Shown here: positions 54,655-64,000 of the stretch, piece by piece | How the letters are laid out: the number at the start of each line of letters is the position of its first letter | How positions within the stretch are numbered: position 1 is the stretch's first letter | Source: Polytrichum commune | Taxonomy: Eukaryota; Streptophyta; Polytrichopsida; Polytrichales; Polytrichaceae | Direction of reading: 5' to 3' | Assembly: GCA_950295325.1 (NCBI GenBank) | Contig: OX485805.1 | Coordinates: forward strand, 7,192,501-7,256,500 | DNA length: 64,000 nt | Made by a program: the position numbers and the translations under genes | Notes under the pieces: generated by a model | Told to the model about the DNA's origin: nothing | Database searches by the model: none | The model's input: only the letters and a program-made list of their open reading frames with translations

Positions 54655-54980
54655 TCGGGCGCCCATACCCATGCCCATGCCCATACCCACCCATGCCCAT
54701 GGGTTTTGGGTGGGCATGGGTGCAATATTATTGTTCATGGGCGGGCATGGCTGGGCATGGCTGCGCTATTATTGTTCATGGGCGGGCATGGGTGGGCATG
54801 GGTGGGGTATAATTACACAATTACACAATACACATTACATAATTTTTGAATACATGGGCGCAATTTGAATAGCATGGGTGGGCATGGGTGGGCACATGTC
54901 ATGCTATGTGTGGGCATGGGTGGGCATGGGTGGGCATAGGTCGTTGCTGATGGGCATGGTCTGGGTATGGGTGCAATTAG
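54655..54980. repeat. GGGCATGGGT minisatellite with inverted block
   Basis: Ten-base units GGGCATGGGT recur at 54710-54810 and 54880-54970. At 54660-54707 the units run inverted (CCCATGCCC), so the left part can fold on itself. TATTATTGTTCATGGGCGG separates two sub-blocks. The plus strand has many GGG triplets, so quadruplexes are possible. Confidence 0.85.
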
Positions 54981-55329
54981 AAAGGAAAATGTTGGGCTCT
55001 GATGCTTATGCAAATTGTAGTCGCCCCCTCCAACAACGCCACTTAGTCACCCTCTCCACAATGTTGCCTTCCACACCCGATACCACACAAGCTCAACCAC
55101 AAACACAACATTCCACCCAACAATCCAAAAAACTACCACCACTAATACACAACTTATGTTCAATCAACCATTCCTCTTTGCACCACCAACACACTTGCTC
55201 CCACAACACACCCACCAAAATTTAGCAAAATTCTCCCAATAAACTGGCCAATCCCATTAATACAAACACAATGACACCAAGATATGCATGCAACAAACCA
55301 CCAATACACACCCACTTGCTCAATTGCAC

Positions 55330-55610
55330 ATTTAAGCTTAGTTGCACACCATCCAACCTCAATCAACAACAATGCCACACTCCCGAAAATAGTACATGTT
55401 AGCACATATCTATTGGTCACCACCCATCGAGCAACCTTATCCCCAAACATCACCGAATTACGCCTACAACCACATGCAAACAATACCAACAACATCCAAG
55501 CTTAGCTACACGCCATCAAAACTCAATCAACAACAACATTGTACTCCCAAAATAATGCAAGATAGCAAAAATCTACTAGCCAACACTCAGCAAACAACCT
55601 TAACTCCGAA
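55330..55610. repeat. Tandem duplication of about 168 bp
   Basis: AAGCTTAGTTGCACACCATC (55333) recurs as AAGCTTAGCTACACGCCATC (55499); the following CAATCAACAACAA, CTCCC-AAAATA and GCAACCTTA/ACAACCTTA stretches align. Confidence 0.65.
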
Positions 55611-55980
55611 TACCTCCAAACTTCATTTGAAATGAATTGCCCAACGACACCAATTTAATGGCTCTAGAGCAACAAAAATTTCCCACTCCAACTCACCTCG
55701 CTCATAGCTTCCTATTTGCACCAACAACCAAGCACGATCACCCCATGATAGACCCCAACGGCTGCTTTGAACCACCTACACATATTGCAAAAACCAACTC
55801 ACTACCCATCCCAACATTCTTCTTTCTCTCACCACCACAACAAGGTCTACATCCAAGATTATCACTACCTACAACCGCAAACATGATAGGCGAGCTTTTG
55901 AAGAATCCACTAGAGGGTCAAAGGAACGAGCCAAAAGCAATGGGAGGAGAATTGGGCTTTGACGAGGAGCCGCACAAATA

Positions 55981-58900
55981 GTCTATGAATCACAAAGAAG
56001 AATTTCAATTGGAAAACTGCATGAAAAGAGACATCCCCCTACATCATGATGAAGACTTGGATATGCAACTTGAAGACGTATCTCCCGAGCATGGAGGGAG
56101 CTCACTTCAACTTTCAACTATCACACATGGCAATTCTCTTCCTTTTTTTAGTGTTGCACCATACATCATTGTACGAGACTAGGTTTTACAATAGAGCTTA
56201 GTTGACCTATATTCAACTTTGTATATTCCAACATGTAGTCACCTTGCGCATTGCATAGACTGATTACTTTTCTCAACTTTGTCATTGCATGGGCAAACGT
56301 GAGGGTTGCATCCTCTACAAAATTGTATTCTCATATCTTAGGGTGTTCTTGTGTTGTATCAATTTTGAAAATGTTTCAATAATTTCTTGGTGATAGTTTT
56401 ATTTTAAAATGGGGTTGTGTCTTTATTGTGTATTTCTTGCATCCATTTTGAGTTGCAAGAAGAATCTAATTTGGAAAGAGTTACCCTTGAAGTTAGTAAG
56501 GGTTGTATTTTATAATGTAGACTATTATGATATACACGTAAATCATGATTGGCACACAATATAATTCTGAAACAATAAATTTACCAATCTGCATAGTGGA
56601 ATAATTTGAAATTACTCTATTTCTTGATGAAATGACAACGTAATAAGGTCCTTGTTTCATGCCAACTTTGTGATTATATACACATACTACACCGTTTAAG
56701 ATATTTAGTGTCACATGTGTAATAGTGTCACTTACCCTATTTTGAGGCGTATGTTAGGTTACACTAATGATCGACAACTTCATCATTAGTGTTATCTCAT
56801 GACACTTAGTGTTCAAGTGCGGTTGCTAATATTTTGGCATGAGTACAGTCAATAATGTTATGAGGTGTATGCCTCTATTTCATAATGGTCTACAAGTTAA
56901 CTAAAAGTGTACAAAAATGACACTTGGCTTTGGTATGCTCAAGAATATTTTCCCCTTGCATACTAAAATGCAAAGCTATCATCTCAAGTATCCATTTTTC
57001 AATTTGGTTTTTGCATATGTTTCATCCTAAATGTGCTAATGTAGACACAAGTTTCGTTATGTAATCCGATTGGTAGAAGTTGGAGACCATGAAAAATGAA
57101 CCAAATAACACCCACCTACCTTAAAGTTGTGGAGTCTCCACAAGTGAGTTTCCAACACATCATAATTACATAAGGATATGCTCAAATAATAAAAGTGCCT
57201 CGATGACCTCATCCTTCAAAGACTTGCCATCTAGGAAAACTAAGGATGAAGAAGAAGGTTTTTGGCTAGGTGTAGTTCAAATATGAATACAACGTTGTAG
57301 ATCATGTTGGGATCTACCAAGTTAGGAGGACAACAAACTAATTTTCACTAAGATTGGTCGTGTCTTAGAAACTAGGTCACGTCTTAAAAACCATCATTTA
57401 GAATGAAAAAATCATGTCCATGAGACTGGGGTCAAGCAAAACCATTAACACTTTCCATCATGTTTTCATTCCTTTATGAATAATTAAAATTAAGATCCTT
57501 AAGCCCTACCATACTATTACATTATATTCTACACATATTACCCCTCCCCCCCCCCGCCCCCATATGTAAATCTCCACACCTCACAATAGATATGGATAAT
57601 GAAATACATTTTGTACATTGTTGCCTCTATAAAAACCCCTCATGTGCAAACCCTAAAACCCATATAGAAGCCCTAAACCCACATTCCTTTTCTAGTAATG
57701 ATTACATAGACCCCTCCCATTTGTGTTAACAATTGAACCAAAAATGGCTTATATATTTTGAGCACATAGGGTACTAAGTAGACCTTATGTAGTCACTCTT
57801 TTTAATTGGACACCTGTATTTAGTGGTATATGGCAAGACTTTTATTTAACAAACATAAAATTATGTCTCATAATGAGATTAGACTGTGTGCTCTAAAATC
57901 TAGACACCATTCCATGCTTAATAATGAACACAATTGGAAAGATCTTTCTAACCATTCAAACAACAAAACAAGGTTCAAGCCTTGATCTCTTATAACTTTT
58001 ACTTTATAACTATCATTAGGAAACTTGAAACCACAATCTTCATGATTTACAATTGCTCACTAGAAGAGATGATTCCCGATCCGATCCCACAATTAAAAAT
58101 CCTTATAACATGTGAAGTTTGAAGTGCCCACAATAGGGCCATGAACCTTAATTCCAAAGTTCTCATCGTAACACAACTCTTTTGGCGTCCATTCCAGAAT
58201 ACATGACTTAGAACTGTACCACTCAAATAATATGGCTGTCAAATCATAAAGAATAACCTCTTAAGGCCCACACGATAATCTCTACGACCAATTGCTTTCA
58301 GTAGGTTCAACAAATATCATGAATCAAATAATGTGTATCTCTGAAATCTTCCTACCTACCTACCTTTACACACAACCTCAATGAGTTTCATGAACCTTAC
58401 CTACCTAATGTGTACCATCTTTTTATGTGTCAAATGAAAACTATATCATAACTCTCTTGGTGACCAACATTCCTTTTTGACTTGCTCAACATCAATGCCT
58501 CATCCTTCAAGATGCAAAGGCGGCTTGCAATTCTTTATAAGTACAAGAATGTTTCAAAGCTCATTATAGTACTACTAGCTTAGTATTCTTGATGTTGCAA
58601 AAGAACAGTTTGGACCTTACAAATTAAACACATCTACCATGGGGAATGTGTCTATCTTCTATGCTCGTTGTGAGATGTGCATCAACCCTCCCGACCTCGT
58701 TGCATGGTCCTTGGGAGAATCACACTAGCATGAAATTTGACTCAAACGATAGTTTCTTGCACATCCATGAGACTAAGCCAAAATAACCGATGCATTTCAA
58801 CCACTGGTCATCCAACGCGTAGATGGAAGTTGTAGTTCATGTGTTTTTGCAAAAATTGTCCTACTCAAAACCACCTTGAACATTGTCATTAGTAAAGTTT

Positions 58901-59854
58901 GGACATGAATACCGTTTGAACAATTGCATTTCTTTTCACAAATTTTAGCTAAGTTATTTCGTACATGCTCCATTTGTAAGGTTGTATTTTCTTGATGTAT
59001 AGTAGATCGCGTACATTGTATCTTCAGAGACAATGTTTAAAACTAGGCTATTGAAGACCACCTTGGATTGTATTCATCATTATATTTTGATGAAGATTGT
59101 TTGGACAATTGCATTTTTAATATGTAAAGACTAACTTTATAAACTCTCCATCTATACGATGCTATTTTCTTATAGTATGGTGGACCTTGTACCGAGTGTC
59201 TTCAAAGACAATATTCCAAGATCATGTATCATAGTTAAATCGAAACAAACTTAAGAACTTAAGAATTAAAACCTTCTTAGCAAAGTCGTAGTCGTAGCAT
59301 TAACCAAAAGAACATAGGGAGAGAATTAGCACATACAAGCATACCTCACACCCATCCAACATAAAAACCTTGACCCCTTACATATTCACGGCTGATTCAT
59401 CTCAATTGCCTTGGAAATAGTAGACTGAATCAAGGTCTTTGAAACTAACTCCGATGTCAAATCAACTTAAAAACATTCATATCCGAGATGCACACTCTTC
59501 CAAGACTTTTATGTTGGATGGTGAGAGCTACACTCGTATGTGATAATCTTCTCTCTTTTTCTCTCCCTCGCCTAGTAACCATATCTTAGTACTATAGAAC
59601 AAACCGAGGAACTAGGTACACACCTGTCACCCTTGCATGTAAGCTAGATCGTAATGAAAGATGAACACAAGGTACCCACTGCATTCAGTCCATGCAACTG
59701 CAAATGGCTCCTCAAATATCTTGCTAACACAAAGTGAGTCAGTTTTCAGATGATAATAAGTTCGCTTAATTACTGGGTTGGCAAGGACTCCATGCAAGAC
59801 CGGTTCTATAGACCTTCCATGCAACGCCTGTCAGCTTCAAAATCCAGGGCTCAA
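55981..59854. other. AT-rich intergenic DNA
   Basis: No supported gene. Contains ATTTAGTGT / ACACTAATGATC motifs at 56700-56820 like those in the 52821 MITE, and a C-rich tract at 57541-57561 followed by CTAAACCC-like motifs near 57650-57680. Confidence 0.4.
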
Positions 59855-60115
59855 ATGTAGGCCAGTGTCTCGGGAGATTTTTGGGCATAAATCGGTCAAC
59901 ATCCTAGTGTTTCCAAGTCCAGCCGGTTACATGTTGCGATCTTCCGGTTTTTTAATTTAATTTAATTTTAATTTATTTATTTGGGGTGTATTCCATAAAT
60001 TCCACTAAAATGGTCGGTAGTTTTCCTGAAAGTTTTGAACTTCAGCCGGTGCTTTTTCAAACTCAATCGGTTCATCTTTAACTAGTGGTTGATTCTCCCC
60101 ATTCATTGATGTAAA
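59855..60115. repeat. Dispersed CCGGTT-rich repeat, copy 3
   Basis: Matches 26330-26590 and 39340-39570, with a TTTAA expansion at 59950-59980. Confidence 0.75.
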
Positions 60116-62649
60116 CAAGGATGATGGCTTTATTCTACACTCGCTCACGTCATCAAATACGGGGTGTATACAATTGTGCATATGGATGTGTGTGTACTTG
60201 GTTATTCAATAGTCACGTATTAGTAGATTTCTTCAAGAGCTTTGGAATATGTCCATGTTGGCTGACGATTTGTGGTGTCTGTGTAAACTCGTTCATTAGG
60301 AAGGTGAAAAAGAAATAAATCATTTTGTGGCGTGAAGTGATTGTTTTGAAATTGTTTGACAATAGCAATTGGAATTGGCACAACAACCCACTTATTTGAA
60401 GAGATCGGGTGTCTATGAATGATTGTAGATTTGTTCTTGATGACCATGCATATTCCTCACACTCTACATCTTATTCCTCAACTCCCACTTGAGAGTCAAA
60501 TGTTTGGATGGGTTTGGGTACTCCATCCGTGGTGGATACATTGGTAAAAAAATCGACATAAATATAGGCAGTTAATTAAAACATTTAACGAGCACGAGTT
60601 TATAGTGTCCATGTTTGTGCAGACTATAGAACACTCAATCGGACACCTTTATTTGAGCGGTGGTTGGTTATTAATAGGACCATATAGTGTAGTTGTCAAG
60701 GAAGGGTCATTGTTGTTGCCGCCCAACGAGCAAGGCATCATCCACTTGAGGTGGGAAATTGTGACATCTTTTCCACTCAAGGAGGGCAATAACATTTCAG
60801 TGCCACCTATATTGACTCGCAAGTAACGGTTCAATCTCCCATCCCTCATGAAGGTCAAGGCCAAGTAGTATGTTGTACCACTAGTATGCAAAAATTAAAT
60901 CACGATTGTCGTCCCAAATCACGGATCCTAAAACTTCAATCAACTTGCTCTCATTAGCCAACTCTATTGTAGACTTGATGCCCCTCATTAGCCATTCCGA
61001 CCACTATGTATATGAAGACTTCACCAATTTGCGAATAAGAGAGAATGAGTTGGTTGTTGGCCGCTCAAAAGTGGGGGCGGCAATGGAATTAAGGCCAAAA
61101 CTCCAATCCCTAAAAGACACAAAGATCCTCGGCAATGTGTTGGGACCAAGCAACAATCCTTAATAATATTTACGTGTAGCAAATTTCAAGACGTGGGTGG
61201 AGTTCAAATTGTTAATGCACTTGGCTAAATGCCCTGAGCGTGACATAATTTTGTGGACATTTTGAGGTTCAAATCAACATTCAACTTCCCTTGGGGATAG
61301 TATGTATGGCTTTGTGTGCACAGGGGAAGCGGTGAGCTAATTGCCATTGCAATATGCTCGTTTTCAAAGGTGAAGCATAAACATGAGTTGTTGGCAAGGA
61401 AGTGGAATGGCATCCCAATTTCACAAGAGGACGTGGGGTGTTAGGCATGGAAGCTTGGTTGGGATGGAGTAAAGAATGATCGCATGGGCAACCCCTAAAA
61501 TTACATGAGTGCCATGCTATTGGCTAAGGGCATTTGGCTTTTGGGGGTTTAACAACCTCATCCAACAACCCTCCCCATTTACCTAGTGATCATTCCCTAA
61601 TGAGAGCAATTCAATACATCAACCCCACATAAAGTTTAGGTGAGTTGGGGGTTGGCCCCAATCCCAACTGGGTTGACCCCCAACCTTTTAGTTGTTGTCA
61701 ATGTTGCATGCAACCAATTTTGACATTGACAGTGCTTAAGGCTCAGAATTTCATGCTTATGTATTTTCATGCAACTATCAATATAGGGAATTTATCAAAC
61801 TTTGTGCAAGTGTACCTACGTCATTTCTTTTTTCCATAATTCTAGGTCGGACCCAAGAATTTAGTTGTTCTTAGTGTTTAACCTAAGTTATGTGGAAACT
61901 TAAGGTGTAACTTGCCTAAATACGAGGTCTAGATGTCATCCTTGAAGTGTCAACATCTCAGTGTGACAAAGCATTAACTAAACCAAAATTAAAAACCACT
62001 AATCGTATGCAAAATTGAGTATAAATCAACACCACTTTGATTAATCATAGTGGCAATGTATGAAAGGTGTCATATCATTTCAAGAAGAACATCAACATTG
62101 ACCAAACACAACAACCTAGTCTAGGATCTACTCACTCAATGAGGCAATGTAAGAAGTGTTCAACAAAAGGTGATCACTAATCTCACACTATAACTTGGCT
62201 CATTTTGTGGTCATTTTCAATCAACATGCAACAGTAGTGGACGCCCCTATGTGGTGTTATGAAATCTATTTTGACAGTCAACTCTATGAGTTGCATTATG
62301 ATATGAATTTTGAATTCTATTAAATTTTGGGATGTCAGTTTAGCACACATTTTCATATCTACCCTCTTGTTTACTACATATAATTTTGTATTTTATTTAT
62401 GTATATCTCTCTACTCTCTTGGTCATTGCCCCAAACTACACAAAGTGTCTGGGGTTGTCACTTACCTTATCCATGGCCCCAATCTTATGAATAAAGCCAC
62501 AAGACTGTATCATGCCAACAAACTTAAAGATATTGCAAACATACAGTAGATAGTCTTTTTTTCTTTTTCTTTTTCTTTTTTGGGTATACTGTTAGAAATG
62601 ATCAGATGCTCTTTTGGAGGAGGAAGACAAGATGCCGAGTGGTGTCTAA
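60116..62649. other. Intergenic DNA with decayed plus-strand frames
   Basis: Between about 60600 and 61700 the plus strand gives protein-like pieces in shifting frames (60605-60826, 60906-61163, 61645-61839). They look like a dead gene or element but I cannot name the family. An inverted repeat GTTGGGGGT (61644-61652) / ACCCCCAAC (61676-61684) is present. Confidence 0.3.
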
Positions 62650-63215
62650 GGGCCACTTCACACATGAGCCAAGAGCCGTGACCTTGTAATGGTGAGGACC
62701 CTTGACTCTCATCCAAAGGCCGTACCATGGGTGTTGGGAAAGCCATTTTATGTAGTCTTTGGCCCTCAAGTATAGTGTGAAGTGAGAATGAACCATGTTG
62801 CGGGACCATTGCATATTTTGTTGGCGAAAAAAGAGGGGAGGATTTGGTTTAATATAATATGTCTCCAAGTTTATCAATTTAAGATAACTACTTGGTGGTG
62901 CTTGTCTGTCCTGGAATCTGTCCTGAAATCTGTCCTGCTGGAAAAAATATTAAAAAAATCATGGTCTCCCGGAATTTGCGTCAAGCCCACCTCTTGGAGG
63001 TGGGCCTGACGCAAATTCTGGTAGACCATGCACCCTTATCCACAACTAGCCATGTAGGACTCCATGTAGACTTTTCATCCACGAACTTTTCTTTGGGCCT
63101 TTAGGCCTTCACCTCCTAGTGTGAAGTGAACTTGGACGGTCTCCGCCTTTTCGACCAATGAGAGCTCTTACATTGCCATGGTCAAGGGCCTTCAGCCTTG
63201 TGTGTGAAGTGGCCC
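62650..63215. mobile_element. Harbinger-like MITE, 566 bp (TAA duplication)
   Basis: Left end GGGCCACTTCACACATGAGC, right end GTGTGTGAAGTGGCCC, flanked by TAA (62647-62649, 63216-63218). Same family as 46439-46770 and 50680-51178. Confidence 0.8.
62960..63030. repeat. Hairpin at the centre of the MITE
   Basis: Imperfect inverted repeat of about 33-nt arms: CATGGTCTCCCGGAATTTGC against GCAAATTCTGGTAGACCATG, and CAAGCCCACCTC against GAGGTGGGCCTG, loop TTG. Diverged versions occur in the related elements. Confidence 0.8.
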
Positions 63216-63548
63216 TAAGTAGTTATTATAAATAAGAGAAAGAAACTAAAACTGGAAGGCACATGTTCATTAGAATTTTGTATGGTGAATGAAATCAAAC
63301 AAGTGTTCACTGGGTTAACAATTGGAATGATTGAAGTTTGAGTCTACATATTATTTATGCTAGATAATAGGATCAAGTGGCAAGCACATAATAACATGAC
63401 AAGAATGCCCTGATTCGACATAGGATAGATCTGCATTATGTGATGTCCAGAGCTTAACTTGCCTGTCAAAATATGGGTCTGTAAGACCTTGCAAGATGTT
63501 CAACCCCGCTCAGCAAATCTCGAAGAGGTCAATATAATTCAAAGCATA

Positions 63549-63776
63549 TTAGGGGTTGCCTGGCAACAACGAGTGTCCTGGGTTGCACAATACTTGTCTA
63601 ATGGTAACTAAAAATGTAGCCGAGAACAAGACTAAGACAACAATCACAGCACTGATGAAATAGCTCAGTATCGTTTTCCTCTGAGCCTTTAACCTCCTTA
63701 GAGCTTTATACTTCCTCACCTCAAACAAGAATTTCGGCCCATCAAAATTGAGGCGTCTGAGCTGATCCGCCACTTG
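63549..63776 (-). CDS. Last exon of a gene for a C-terminally membrane-anchored protein (partial)
   Basis: On the minus strand an acceptor (pyrimidine-rich, ending TTTTGCAG) precedes 63776; the frame then runs 75 codons to a stop at 63549. The exon encodes a basic segment with FEVRKYKALRRLKAQRKT, then one hydrophobic span, ILSYFISAVIVVLVLFSATF, about residues 37-60, and a short tail. Upstream exons lie beyond 64000 or in 63790-64000, where I could not place one. The product looks like a tail-anchored or single-span membrane protein; I do not recognise the family. Clean acceptor, good frame and absence of repeats favour a real host gene. Confidence 0.55.
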   Translation of the reverse strand, partial: QVADQLRRLNFDGPKFLFEVRKYKALRRLKAQRKTILSYFISAVIVVLVLFSATFLVTIRQVLCNPGHSLLPGNP

Positions 63777-64000
63777 CTGCAAAATAAGAATGTGTGATTG
63801 CCAAGTTGGTCATGGGAGGCTAAAAACAAAAGCCTTCGTAAGGTTGCATGGACTCCATGAGCCTCAAAGCACTCAAACCATTAACAATACATATTTACTT
63901 TGACAGTTTCATATCTCAAAACCTTCACCAAGTAGATTTTAATGTCCAAGAATGTGTTTGAAGCATCAAACTTAAGAAAGAAAAAATGTAGTACACCTTA

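Larger units (their letters stand above)
54181..55980 (+). other. A/C-rich strand with low-complexity frames
   Basis: The plus strand is poor in G and T for about 1.8 kb (CACAACC, CAACAA, CCACCAAC), except in the GGGCATGGG block. Overlapping frames in several phases (54488-54868, 54878-55225, 55284-55635, 55637-55981) reflect this composition. A Thr/Pro/Gln-rich protein cannot be excluded but I see no start, splice or domain evidence. Confidence 0.4.

Noticed and set aside
55160-55495. 111-codon minus-strand frame resembling a membrane protein
   Set aside because: It is the complement of A/C-rich low-complexity DNA; hydrophobicity follows from composition and it covers a tandem duplication.
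1-64000. tRNA or rRNA genes
   Set aside because: I noticed no convincing cloverleaf or rRNA core; a covariance-model scan (not possible here) would settle this.

Overview
The window is nuclear DNA of a land plant or close streptophyte relative. Three things point there: a 193-residue SAR1 GTPase rebuilt from three exons that matches plant SAR1 residue for residue at its GTPase motifs; interstitial repeats of the plant telomere unit AAACCCT; and GT-AG introns. The transposon families (a DUF7869-type protein, a MULE-like transposase and a LINE of types I associate with mosses, lycophytes and ferns) and a vanadium-haloperoxidase-like gene favour a seed-free lineage, but the species is not determined. 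The DNA is mostly AT-rich, gene-poor and dominated by old mobile elements.

Layout. 0-9 kb: AT-rich repeats with a family of DNA transposons whose ends are homopolymeric G/C tracts (complete copies 459-1781 and 8276-8619, partial copies 2440-2935 and 6266-6526). 9.2-13.7 kb: an apparently intact three-exon gene (predicted 946 aa, DUF7869-like, possible DDE-type nuclease core). Both its introns and its 3' flank carry eight copies of one palindrome built on CCCACGGGTG, none of them in an exon. 14-25 kb: a large duplicated segment (14.0-15.1 and 23.6-24.8 kb), a decayed MULE transposase, a decayed LINE and a 642-bp element with 4-bp target duplications. 26-35 kb: dispersed repeats, a hAT-like transposase C-terminus, a Myb/SANT-like fragment and a 1516-bp PIF/Harbinger-like element with perfect 32-bp inverted ends. 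34-41.4 kb: two 810-bp elements flank a GC-rich two-exon vanadium haloperoxidase/PAP2-like gene whose intron holds decayed copies of its own exon. 44.6-45.9 kb: SAR1 on the minus strand. 46-54 kb: small TIR elements and foldbacks (Harbinger-like with TAA/TTA duplications, a TA-flanked MITE, a CACTAAAT-rich MITE). 54-56 kb: A/C-rich DNA with a GGGCATGGGT minisatellite. 63.5 kb: the last exon of a minus-strand gene for a protein with a C-terminal membrane anchor.

Only SAR1 and the 63.5-kb exon look like ordinary host genes. The haloperoxidase-like gene may have been acquired. The 9.3-13.2 kb gene is either a live transposon gene or a domesticated one. All gene models are my own readings of ORFs and splice signals; nothing was searched against a database.
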